A program made the position numbers and the translations under genes. 23,759 bases of DNA, from assembly GCA_018826645.1 (NCBI GenBank), contig JAHJZF010000006.1, positions 1-23,759 on the forward strand, given 5' to 3'. Shown piece by piece: positions 8,111-14,713 of the stretch (position 1 is the stretch's first letter; each line of letters starts with the position of its first letter). The notes beneath the pieces are model-generated. The model did no database searches and was not told the origin of the DNA. It saw only the letters and a list, made by a program, of their open reading frames with translations. The DNA comes from Patescibacteria group bacterium. Lineage in GTDB: Bacteria; Patescibacteriota; Minisyncoccia; UBA6257; Colwellbacteraceae.

Positions 8111-8875
8111 ATGAGTGCTGTGAGCCGAACCCTGTCCGTCCATCAGGAGCATGAGCTTCTGACGAAGTTGGAGGCCGCTGGTCTCCTCTCCGAAGACGCA
8201 CAGCGGATCATCCAGAGCAGGAGTAACACTCTCGCCAAGCGGGTGGTGGACTTCATTCGTCGTGGTGGCTACACCGCTTCGACCGATGAGCGTCTCGCTC
8301 GCTTGATCATGGGCACGAACTTCCTCGGTATCGAGGAGGCTTCTCGTCACTTCGGAGTCAGCTTCACCCAGAAGCAGACCCGTGAGTTGGCGGAGATCCC
8401 CTTCACCGAGGCAGAACTCGAGGCAGTCAAGGAGACGCACGTGCTGGTCGCGTGTTACCCCATGTCAATCCTCGAGATCCGGGAAGCGGCACCAAAGCTG
8501 TTCTACCAGAGCCAGTACGTCTGGTACGACAGTGACGACTTCGCCGACGAGAAGGCGAAGCTGGGGTGGCTGCTGGTCCGCAAGGACATCGTGCCTGGAT
8601 CCACGGACAAGACGTGGGATGAGCAGCAGGCGATGCTCGCGGAAAACGAGGAGACTCCTCGTGCCGTCGAGCTGATCTACTCGCTCATCCTCTACGCCTT
8701 GGCGACCGGCGAGCGGCTGATGCCGAACGTCTACGCCAGGACTACCACCGTGGACTCGGACGGCGTCCACGTCAGCGTTGGCTATTTCGGTGCCTACGGG
8801 CTCTTTGTCGACTACGCGTGGGATGACGACCGCTGGTACTACATCGGCGTGTCGTCCGCTCGGAAGTCCAACTAA
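8111..8875 (+). CDS. DGR target (variable) protein
   Basis: A 254-residue protein. The start is ATG 8111, 7 nt after a strong SD (acaggaggt); the open frame runs back to 8024 but lacks an SD there. Residues 1-80 are helical; the region around IPFTEAELEAVKETHVLV resembles hypothetical proteins I associate with CPR genomes. Residues 214-252 are the variable repeat, ending GVSSARK, two residues before the stop. This is the usual place for a DGR variable region on a C-type-lectin-like scaffold, although the fold here is inferred. Fourteen residues differ from the TR translation, mostly Asn to Tyr, Asp, Ser, Phe or Val. No signal peptide or membrane anchor is visible, so it is probably cytoplasmic. 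Codon use is GC-rich, unlike avd and rt. Confidence 0.9.
   Translation: MSAVSRTLSVHQEHELLTKLEAAGLLSEDAQRIIQSRSNTLAKRVVDFIRRGGYTASTDERLARLIMGTNFLGIEEASRHFGVSFTQKQTRELAEIPFTEAELEAVKETHVLVACYPMSILEIREAAPKLFYQSQYVWYDSDDFADEKAKLGWLLVRKDIVPGSTDKTWDEQQAMLAENEETPRAVELIYSLILYALATGERLMPNVYARTTTVDSDGVHVSVGYFGAYGLFVDYAWDDDRWYYIGVSSARKSN
8750..8867 (+). repeat. DGR variable repeat (VR)
   Basis: 118 bp aligned without gaps to TR at a constant offset of 501. There are 16 differences and each falls on an A in TR (8 A to G, 8 A to T). All 86 non-A positions of TR are unchanged. The last 27 bp, acatcggcg to cggaagt, are identical and GC-rich, as expected of an initiation of mutagenic homing (IMH) region. Confidence 0.95.
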
Positions 8876-8890
8876 CTGATCCTCGAACCT

Positions 8891-8907
8891 GGAGAGCTTG
8901 TCTCTCC
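8891..8907 (+). other. Hairpin downstream of VR
   Basis: Perfect 6-bp stem ggagag / ctctcc around a 5-nt loop, 23 nt after the end of VR. Hairpins or cruciforms just after VR are known to raise target recognition in some DGRs; this is one candidate. Confidence 0.5.
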
Positions 8908-8917
8908 TTGTATCTTG

Positions 8918-8957
8918 AACCCTCGCGGCGAGAAATCGTCGCGGGGGTTCTGTAATT
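8918..8957 (+). terminator. Terminator hairpin with GAAA loop, possible DGR cruciform
   Basis: A 14-bp stem (8918-8931 with 8936-8949, two G-T pairs) closes a GAAA tetraloop and is followed by ctgtaatttt. It should terminate the target mRNA. The GAAA loop and the position 50 nt after VR also make it a candidate for the DGR cruciform. Confidence 0.7.
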
Positions 8958-8999
8958 TTGGGGTGAGCAATCTTCTTGTTATATTAAAAACACTTGCTA

Positions 9000-9188
9000 A
9001 TGCAGGCTAGACTATGGTTTATCCTCGCAAAATTCTCTCTTGAGACCTCGCCAGAGTACTGCTACTTCACGGAGTACAGTAGCGTGCGAGCTAAAGAACA
9101 GAAATTGGACTTCTTGTTCACCCCTAGCGGCGATGTTCGCCTGAGGGCGAATTGCTCCCAGATAAAATACAAAGACGAGAGGATATAG
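9000..9188 (+). other. Short open frame upstream of TR, possible gene remnant
   Basis: An open frame of 62 codons in the spacer between target gene and TR. Its second half (KLDFLFTPSGDVRLRA) is protein-like, but there is no SD and no recognised family. A TATATT at 8980-8985 could be a -10 box for a transcript running into TR. It may be part of the template RNA or an old gene fragment. Confidence 0.3.
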
Positions 9189-9250
9189 ACTCTTCTATGG
9201 AAGTAGTAAACCTCAAGTCTTGGTGATATAGATGGGGGTGGATAAACTTC

Positions 9251-9368
9251 GTGAACTCGGACGACAACCACGTCAACGTTGGCAATTTCGATGCCAACGG
9301 GCTCAATGTCAACAACACGTGGGATGACAACCGCTGGAACAACATCGGCGTGTCGTCCGCTCGGAAGT
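9251..9368 (+). ncRNA. DGR template repeat (TR)
   Basis: Non-coding template copy of VR. Read in the VR frame it is rich in AAC/AAT codons (11 Asn in 39 codons), the hallmark of a TR, because adenines are the sites that are randomised. It holds 32 A, of which 16 differ in the present VR. Similarity to VR begins at 9250-9251 and stops at 9368. An open frame runs through TR to about 9481, but nothing suggests it is translated. TR lies 48 nt from the 3' end of the antisense avd gene. Confidence 0.93.
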
Positions 9369-9415
9369 ACTTTCTTTGTGGCACACTGACGTTTCACTCG
9401 TGGAGCGTTGGTGTG

Positions 9416-9769
9416 TCAGTCTTTAGTGGATTTTATCCATCCGCCGAGCATTCTGCCTATTTCATCAACGGTAGATTGTAGGTGAATATACTTCTTGTTA
9501 TCTATCGACTTTACGTCGTAAGCTAGACGAAGAAGGATTCGCAAGAGATTAAGCTTTCTACTCACTTCTTCCAATACAGCCGATTTTTTATCCTTAGGTA
9601 TTCCACTAGCAAGCAGAATACCTTCAATAATATCCAGTGAGGTATTGTCGCATCGTTGCCAGAGAGTATAACGATCCTGTTTTGGGACTAACGACCTATA
9701 TAAATGAACGTCTTTATATAACGAATAGGCTTTCTTGAATATGGGGATGTCTAGGTTATCTGAACTCAT
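9416..9769 (-). CDS. avd: DGR accessory variability determinant (Avd-like)
   Basis: A 117-residue, all-helical basic protein of the Avd / 23S rRNA-intervening-sequence four-helix-bundle type. The C-terminal DEIGRMLGGWIKS matches the conserved end of phage Avd (GRILGSWI). In characterised DGRs Avd is a pentameric barrel that binds the template RNA and the reverse transcriptase and is required for mutagenic homing. Here it is encoded on the strand opposite to target, TR and rt, which is unusual. Its ATG and the ATG of rt share the tetranucleotide CATG (9767-9770). On the minus strand an AT-rich TATAAA lies about 5 nt before the ATG, suggesting a leaderless mRNA. Confidence 0.88.
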   Translation of the reverse strand: MSSDNLDIPIFKKAYSLYKDVHLYRSLVPKQDRYTLWQRCDNTSLDIIEGILLASGIPKDKKSAVLEEVSRKLNLLRILLRLAYDVKSIDNKKYIHLQSTVDEIGRMLGGWIKSTKD

Positions 9770-10823
9770 GAAGATTTATAGAAACATTTATAACAGAATA
9801 ATCTCTCTTGAGAATCTATTCTTAGCCTGGGATACATTCAAGCACGACAAAGGCCATAAGAAGGATGTGGGTAGATTCGATTGGCACTTGGAAGAAAACA
9901 TATTTCAATTACACAGGGATTTGGCGAGTAAGAAGTATCATCATGATCGTTACTCAAGTTTTTATATAACTGACCCTAAGCAACGTCATATACACAAAGC
10001 AATTGTAAGAGATAGAGTGTTGCATCATGCAATTGTACGGATTCTGACTCCGATATTCGAACCGACCTTTATCGCAAAATCGTTCTCGTGTCGTGTCGGC
10101 AAGGGTACGCACAAAGGAGTATCGGCCGTAGAACTCATGACAAGGCAAGTTAGTAAGAATTACACTAGACCCTGCTTTGCACTAAAATGCGATATTAAGA
10201 AGTTCTTTAATTCTATCAATCATCGTCATCTTCTAGCCATCTTGGAAAGACGCATTGCAGATCCAGACACAATTTGGTTGTTAAGGGATATCGTGGGTAG
10301 CTTTCGCACAGATCTGTCAGACGTATTCAACGACAGAGGTCTTCCTATCGGTAACCTGACCTCACAGCTTTTTGCTAACGTGTACATGAATGAGTTTGAT
10401 CAGTTTGTGAAACACGAGTTGAGGATTCAACACTATGCCCGATACACAGATGACTTTGTCATTCTCTCGTCAGACATGGACTACCTTCTGAGCCTCCTCG
10501 AGCCTATTCAATCCTTCCTCAAGAGATACCTTGATCTAGAACTCCACGAAGGGAAAACATCCATCCGCAAATTAGGCCAGGGTATAGACTTTCTCGGATA
10601 TACTATCCTTCCTCACTACCGCCTCGTTCGAACTAAGACAAGGCGGCGTATCTTTAAGAAGGTAGATCAGCGTATAGAAGAATACCATACAGGAGTTATG
10701 AGTCGAGAGAGCTTGGAGCAATCTCTAAACTCATACTTAGGAGTTCTCTGCCACGCTAATGAGTACACGATGAGTGAAGACCTCAAGAATCGATTCTGGT
10801 TTGAGCTTAAGTCTACTAACTAA
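9768..10823 (+). CDS. DGR reverse transcriptase
   Basis: A 351-residue reverse transcriptase. The start at 9768 gives the usual DGR beginning, MK-Y-N-(10 residues)-ENL. Motif A is LKCDIKKFFNSI (D142), the DGR-type motif is GLPIGNLTSQ (191-200) in place of the QGxxxSP of other RTs, and the catalytic box is YTDD (226-229). GIDFLGY (272-278) follows in the thumb region. There is no maturase, endonuclease or integrase domain. With Avd it copies TR RNA into cDNA with errors at adenines and moves it into VR. In-frame starts at 9735, 9741 and 9747 exist but would lie inside avd. Codon use is AT-rich. The stop codon sits in a 16-nt perfect palindrome (10820-10835). Confidence 0.96.
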   Translation: MKIYRNIYNRIISLENLFLAWDTFKHDKGHKKDVGRFDWHLEENIFQLHRDLASKKYHHDRYSSFYITDPKQRHIHKAIVRDRVLHHAIVRILTPIFEPTFIAKSFSCRVGKGTHKGVSAVELMTRQVSKNYTRPCFALKCDIKKFFNSINHRHLLAILERRIADPDTIWLLRDIVGSFRTDLSDVFNDRGLPIGNLTSQLFANVYMNEFDQFVKHELRIQHYARYTDDFVILSSDMDYLLSLLEPIQSFLKRYLDLELHEGKTSIRKLGQGIDFLGYTILPHYRLVRTKTRRRIFKKVDQRIEEYHTGVMSRESLEQSLNSYLGVLCHANEYTMSEDLKNRFWFELKSTN

Positions 10824-10833
10824 AAATATTTTT

Positions 10834-10979
10834 AGGGCCCTCGTGGTCACTCGGAACTTCCAACCTTGGCTGGCCACTCGTGTCCAGTACCTCCTGTGTT
10901 GAGACCCAGACAATGTTCTTTGAGTACTTTTAGTATATCTAAATTAGGCTCCTGGGTCAGGGGTCAAAAGTATTAAATC
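10834..10979. repeat. Mosaic repeat at the downstream border of the DGR
   Basis: Positions 10838-10874 match 18849-18886 (tcggaacttccaaccttggc). Positions 10867-10975 match 160-256 and 13181-13290 (ggctggccactcgtgtc, then acttttagtata). It lies between the rt stop and the next promoter. Confidence 0.75.
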
Positions 10980-11008
10980 TTGACTACAAAGCTATATTAT
11001 GGCAATTT
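10980..11008 (+). promoter_or_regulatory. Promoter of the 130-residue ORFan
   Basis: TTGACT (10980-10985), 17-bp spacer ending TTATGG, then a weak CAATTT (11003-11008). The layout is the same as at 7924 and 13322. Confidence 0.55.
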
Positions 11009-11028
11009 AACTTTGTTCTTTATAAAGC

Positions 11029-11081
11029 GTGTTGTAGGCGAAAAGTTCTTGAATATTTCGAGAGCTTCTCGCCTATAACAC
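11029..11081 (+). promoter_or_regulatory. Long leader hairpin
   Basis: A 13-bp stem (11029-11041 with 11069-11081, one G-U pair) lies in the leader. The SD aaaggagg and the ATG follow 14-28 nt later. There is no T-run after the stem, so it is not a terminator; mRNA protection or translational control are possible roles. Confidence 0.6.
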
Positions 11082-11108
11082 CTTAGGCAGCCGATAAAGG
11101 AGGACGGA

Positions 11109-11501
11109 ATGCCCCAGGTAATGCTTTGGGCACAGGAAGACGATGATGCTCGGTTCGAGATCGAATTCCTCGAGGAAGAGGCGGTTGCCGGACTCGTCTC
11201 CGATGCACTCGGATTCGAACGCGACGAGGACGGCAAACCCTCCTCGGTGGGAGTTGCCGGTCCCTTCTTGTACGGAGAGCTCGACTACAACATGGGGGGT
11301 GTCACTGCCTTCATCTTCGGCGGAGGCGACTGGACTGGCTGGGACAAGGAACAGCTAGACAGGGCCACTGATGAGATCTTCGCCGGTCTCGCTGAGATGA
11401 TTGACGATGCGTACATCACGCTCGTCGTCGAGTTGCTCCCAGTTCCTGGGAACACCTTCAAGATCGGCAAGGCGATTCCTCCCACCGAATCCGACGCCTG
11501 A
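11109..11501 (+). CDS. Acidic ORFan, function unknown
   Basis: A 130-residue, strongly acidic soluble protein rich in Asp and Glu, with a Gly-rich centre (YNMGGVTAFIFGGGDWTGW). No signal peptide, membrane helix or known motif is visible. The start is well supported by aaaggagg 5 nt upstream of the ATG. The gene stands alone, with its own promoter, leader hairpin and terminator, between two repeat regions. Codons end mostly in G or C, in contrast to the AT-rich rt gene just upstream, which suggests a separate origin. I cannot assign a function. Confidence 0.75.
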   Translation: MPQVMLWAQEDDDARFEIEFLEEEAVAGLVSDALGFERDEDGKPSSVGVAGPFLYGELDYNMGGVTAFIFGGGDWTGWDKEQLDRATDEIFAGLAEMIDDAYITLVVELLPVPGNTFKIGKAIPPTESDA

Positions 11502-11533
11502 ACCACACGCCCCGCCCGGCGCACAAGAGTCGA

Positions 11534-11576
11534 CCCCGACACTGTGCACACGCCGGTGTCGGGGCTCGATTCTTTT
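11534..11576 (+). terminator. Intrinsic terminator
   Basis: Perfect 9-bp stem ccccgacac / gtgtcgggg (11534-11542, 11556-11564), then ctcgattctttt. Confidence 0.85.
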
Positions 11577-11745
11577 ATGGGTATTAACAATAAGTTCCAG
11601 CCCTAGCCCCTGGCCTCCCTTGTCTGGCACACATCCTAGTGGGGCCTGACAAGGTCCTTTAGGCATCTTTAGTATAACCAAATTAGGTTCTTAGGGCAGG
11701 GGTAAAAATGCGACATATGAGACAGTGGTAAGGGCGAGTCACATA
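11577..11745. repeat. Mosaic repeat (M5 plus diverged M6)
   Basis: ataagttccagccctagccc (11590-11609) recurs at 13069 and, in part, at 14340. A diverged M6-like part follows, with ctttagtata and then aaaaatgcgaca, which is also found at 13281-13291. No gene is visible. Confidence 0.65.
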
Positions 11746-11774
11746 TTGACTACTCTATGTAAATATTGTATATG
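11746..11774 (+). promoter_or_regulatory. Promoter of the zinc-ribbon ORFan
   Basis: TTGACT (11746-11751), 17-bp spacer, TATATG (11769-11774). A small hairpin (accca / tgggt) holds the only SD-like gaaagg in its loop, 14 nt before the ATG. Confidence 0.6.
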
Positions 11775-11823
11775 GATAAGGCACATTGACGTCTAACAAC
11801 CCAGAAAGGTTGGGTGTTTACAC

Positions 11824-12978
11824 ATGACTATCGATCTCGGGACAGCAGACGCTGTCTGGATCATAGGCAGTCTCTACCTCAAGACGCCTGAGGCGTTAGA
11901 GCTAGTGCTCGCGAAGCTTCGTCAGATCGGCTACGAGGTCAAGGATCTGCGCGTCGAGGGCTATGCCATCGAGCGTGGTGAGACCACGCCCGAACAGATG
12001 GAGCAGAACGACTGGAGCCTCTGGTACGCCAGCCTGAAGGACATCCGTTTCGGGAAGTGCAAGAGCTGTGAGTCCAGGATCAGCACGCACGGCATCCAGG
12101 CTCATGGTCACACCTGCGAGGTCTGTGGCGAGGTGACTTACCTCCACATGACCGAGGGTTCGACCATCCGCTTCCGCTTCGCCAGCGAGGAGTACACCAT
12201 GTTCGGCCCCGAGCTGAACATGAAGGTGAAGCGCTGGGACGCCGAGGGGGGTTGGCTCTACCTGGAACGTGAGCCCCTCGACTATGGCGGTTTCGGAATC
12301 GTCCATGGCGAGAAGGCTCAGGAGTACCTGGAGCGTCACGCTGATGAGTGGGAGCTCGTCGAGGAGAATGGCGAGCAGCTCATCAGGGTGTACTACCCCG
12401 AGCGGTTCGACTCTGAGACGGCCGTGATCAGTGCGATGGATATCCATGGTCACCACTGGAATCACTCAGTGGTCCTGGTATGGGAGGATGTGGAGTACTC
12501 GGAATACAGCCGGGACTTCCCGCTCCCCAAGTCCATCAGTCTCTACGAGGCATGGCATTGGGCTCCGCTGGAGCCTTCGCCGACCCTCCACGAGCGGATT
12601 ATCCACGCGGCTAGACAGACTTCGGATGCCGGCTACTACTACCAGGACGGTAGTCCCGCCTGGAGTCGTCGTACTTACGAAGAGATGGGCAAGTTCGTCC
12701 GTCACTTCACGACGCTCGACGCCGACGCGTGGGACCAGGTCTCTCGGGGATTCCGTCTCGACGGACCCGGCGGGATCGCCGATGTGGCTGCATTCTGCCA
12801 TCCCGATGCGGTGGTTACGAATGAGCCCAACATCGGTAACTTCCTGGTTGGTTTCGGCAAGGCCCTTGAGGGCAAGCGCCTCACCTCAGCGGAGGTGGAC
12901 GCAATGAGTCGTGCCATCCAGGACGATCCTGACACCCAGGAGTTCATCGGAGAGCTGGCTAAGAGGCCGAAGGCCTAA
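11824..12978 (+). CDS. Large ORFan with a CxxC zinc-ribbon-like motif
   Basis: A 384-residue soluble protein. Residues 79-101 hold CKSC (C79, C82) and CEVC (C98, C101), a probable zinc ribbon with two His between the pairs. The centre is rich in Trp, Tyr and His, and the C-terminal part is helical. No signal peptide, membrane segment or catalytic motif is recognised. The ATG at 11824 has no strong SD; gaaagg lies 14 nt upstream in a hairpin loop, so translation may be controlled. Codon use is GC-rich as in neighbouring ORFans. The unit has its own promoter and a strong terminator. The zinc ribbon suggests nucleic-acid or protein binding, but this is only a guess. Confidence 0.78.
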   Translation: MTIDLGTADAVWIIGSLYLKTPEALELVLAKLRQIGYEVKDLRVEGYAIERGETTPEQMEQNDWSLWYASLKDIRFGKCKSCESRISTHGIQAHGHTCEVCGEVTYLHMTEGSTIRFRFASEEYTMFGPELNMKVKRWDAEGGWLYLEREPLDYGGFGIVHGEKAQEYLERHADEWELVEENGEQLIRVYYPERFDSETAVISAMDIHGHHWNHSVVLVWEDVEYSEYSRDFPLPKSISLYEAWHWAPLEPSPTLHERIIHAARQTSDAGYYYQDGSPAWSRRTYEEMGKFVRHFTTLDADAWDQVSRGFRLDGPGGIADVAAFCHPDAVVTNEPNIGNFLVGFGKALEGKRLTSAEVDAMSRAIQDDPDTQEFIGELAKRPKA

Positions 12979-13014
12979 GCCAGATCCACAGAAGGACCCC
13001 ATCGGAAGATGAAC

Positions 13015-13064
13015 GAGGACCCGTTCCCGTCTCGTCTTCTGGTGCGGGTCCTCGTTTATTTTTT
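13015..13064 (+). terminator. Intrinsic terminator
   Basis: 9-bp stem gaggacccg / cgggtcctc (13015-13023, 13045-13053) followed by gtttatttttt. Confidence 0.85.
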
Positions 13065-13321
13065 GGATATAAGTTCCAGCCCTAGCCCCTACCCTCTCAG
13101 GTCTGGGGTATATTCACACATATTTCAAAATCATGAATGAGTGTCCATGGGGTTCTTTAGCTATAGGTCAGGTGACCTAGGTGGCTGGCCACTCGTGTCT
13201 GGTACCCATTGTAGTAAGGCCCAAAAAGGGTTCTTTAAGCTCTTTTAGTATACCGGAATTAGGGGTCTCGGTCAGGGGTTAAAATGCGACAGGTGGGACA
13301 CTCCCTAATAGTATATTAATA
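13065..13321. repeat. Composite repeat region
   Basis: Positions 13069-13090 match the M5 module at 11590. Positions 13181-13290 match the M6 module at 160 and 10867. Between them, about 13165-13178, lies an inverted repeat aggtca-gg-tgacct. No gene is visible. Confidence 0.7.
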
Positions 13322-13350
13322 TTGACTGTCTCCCTTATTTATGGCATAGA
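13322..13350 (+). promoter_or_regulatory. Promoter of the alpha/beta hydrolase gene
   Basis: TTGACT (13322-13327), 17-bp spacer ending TTATGG, CATAGA (13345-13350). The tctccct near the -35 box can pair with agggaga just before the start codon. Confidence 0.7.
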
Positions 13351-13386
13351 TTAGCCATACCTTGACAACTCATAGGGAGATGAACG

Positions 13387-14250
13387 ATGCAAGCAAGAAC
13401 CGGTGCTATTACCGACCCCAAGACCGGTTGCCAGCTCGGCATCCGTCTCCACGAAGGGTCAGGCGATGACTTCGTCGTCGTCCATGCCGGATACATCACC
13501 TCGCTCGATGACGAGTTGATGCAGATTCATACTCGCCTTCTCTCGGAAGCTCTCCCTGAGAAGAACATCCTGATGGTCGAACCGCCGGGTATCGGCGAAT
13601 CGAGCAAAGACCTTGCGTTCGTCCCATCCTCGTGGCCCAGTAGGTCACAAGATGTGATGTTTCAAGGATTCGGGTTCTTGGCGGAAGCAGAACTCCGCGC
13701 TCTCTTCGATCTTGGAGTGAGACGGATGTCTCTGGTCGGTCTCTCGATGGGGAGTAACTTCCTCGCGAAACTCGGTCGGAGAGCTCGTGAACGGATTACC
13801 ATCGATCGCTTCATCAACGTCTCTGGCGTTGTGAAGAGGTGGGGAGATCTACCTCACGGCAAATGGAAACTGTTCAAGGCCTACACGGCCAAAAAGCAGG
13901 CAGTCCAGCTCCAGGCGATTCGTCAGGATAGCACCAGCGAAGAAGTTCGCGGTGCCGTCCCGACGGAGAAAGAGCTCCTCCAGGTGATCCGGCAGAATGT
14001 TCTTGGAGGCAGGATCGCTCTCATGTATCGCTACCTCTGCCTCACCGCAGGGTCAACTTTGGAAGAAGATGTCCACGACCTCCTCTTTCACGGTATTGAT
14101 GTTCGCTCCATCATCGGACATGCGGACACGATCAGCGATACGACCGCCTACGGGGAGTTCCCGAACACGGAATTCGTGGAGGGGAACCACGCAAGCGTGA
14201 CTTCTGACCCTGCATTCATCGTCCCGCTCATCGCCGAGCGGCTTCGATAA
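13387..14250 (+). CDS. Alpha/beta hydrolase
   Basis: A 287-residue protein with a typical alpha/beta hydrolase layout: strand FVVVHAGY near residue 30, PPGIGESS at 66-73, nucleophile elbow VGLSMGS (S120), an Asp in GHADTISD (about 245-252) and the His in GNHASV (about 264-269). A mainly helical cap lies between. The substrate is unknown; the family includes esterases, lipases and haloperoxidases. SD agggaga lies 7 nt before the ATG. Codon use is GC-rich, in contrast to the other alpha/beta hydrolase at 6121-6945, with a much better kept elbow. It is a single-gene unit with its own promoter and terminator. Confidence 0.85.
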   Translation: MQARTGAITDPKTGCQLGIRLHEGSGDDFVVVHAGYITSLDDELMQIHTRLLSEALPEKNILMVEPPGIGESSKDLAFVPSSWPSRSQDVMFQGFGFLAEAELRALFDLGVRRMSLVGLSMGSNFLAKLGRRARERITIDRFINVSGVVKRWGDLPHGKWKLFKAYTAKKQAVQLQAIRQDSTSEEVRGAVPTEKELLQVIRQNVLGGRIALMYRYLCLTAGSTLEEDVHDLLFHGIDVRSIIGHADTISDTTAYGEFPNTEFVEGNHASVTSDPAFIVPLIAERLR

Positions 14251-14263
14251 GGCCTACATAGGT

Positions 14264-14325
14264 CGACACCATGGAACTGAGGTTCCACACCGGTGTCGTT
14301 TTACGGTGTGGGCCTCTTTTCTTTT
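14264..14325 (+). terminator. Intrinsic terminator with nested stem
   Basis: Outer stem cgacacc / ggtgtcg (14264-14270, 14292-14298) and inner stem ggaac / gttcc, followed by tttt and, after a further gggcc, ctcttttctttt. Confidence 0.8.
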
Positions 14326-14351
14326 TAGGATATTAATAATAAGTTCCAGTC

Positions 14352-14660
14352 CTAGTCCTTCTCTCCCTTAAGGATAAGTCTTTTATCAAAACCACCTCGT
14401 TCATTTTTCTTTTGTAGCCTGACGTCTTCTACTCCAAAGTAGTCAGGTAATTGTTTTAGGGCTTCGATAACCTCTAGAATATCTGCCAATTCTTCTGTGT
14501 TTTTTGCCTCTATAAATTCGTTTACTTCTTCTTTGAGTTTCAGAATTAGTTCAGCCAGATACTCGTCATCTGTAGCTATTCGTTTTTCGTAAGGGATACC
14601 CTTCTTGTCTAAGATTTCAGGAATTTTGTCTCGAACCAATTTGTTATATTTTTCTCCCAT
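14352..14660 (-). CDS. MazG / phosphoribosyl-ATP pyrophosphohydrolase-like protein
   Basis: A 102-residue, all-alpha protein. The N-terminal KYNKLVRDKIPEIL, the central acidic LKEEVNEFIEA...EELADILEVIEAL and the C-terminal ERGGFDKRLIL are typical of small MazG-like NTP pyrophosphohydrolases that are often annotated as PRA-PH. The EExxE/ExxD pattern binds Mg2+. The likely role is hydrolysis of an abnormal or excess nucleotide. No his genes are nearby, so a role in histidine synthesis is unlikely. TATACT (14669-14674 on the minus strand) lies 8 nt before the ATG, so the mRNA appears leaderless. An M5-like repeat fragment at 14340-14358 runs into its 3' end. Confidence 0.85.
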   Translation of the reverse strand: MGEKYNKLVRDKIPEILDKKGIPYEKRIATDDEYLAELILKLKEEVNEFIEAKNTEELADILEVIEALKQLPDYFGVEDVRLQKKNERGGFDKRLILKGEKD

Positions 14661-14713
14661 TTGGTTTCAGTATAGAGCAAAAGTTTCTAGCTGGAGGTCT
14701 AGGAATCCAACCG

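Noticed and set aside
8382..8770. Overlapping ORFs inside the DGR target gene
   Set aside because: They are shadows of a GC-rich gene; the composition is Arg/Ser-rich or low in hydrophobic pattern, with no ribosome site.
9251..9481. Open frame through TR as a real protein
   Set aside because: Its first half is the TR read in the VR frame, Asn-rich because of the adenines. There is no SD, and the part after TR has no protein character.
9954..10148. Small ORF antisense to the reverse transcriptase
   Set aside because: It lies fully inside the RT gene, which has all its motifs in frame; no start signal is present.
9735..10823. DGR RT as a group II intron maturase or retron RT
   Set aside because: IGNLTSQ instead of QGxxxSP, short length, no maturase or endonuclease domain, and the adjacent TR/VR pair identify a DGR.
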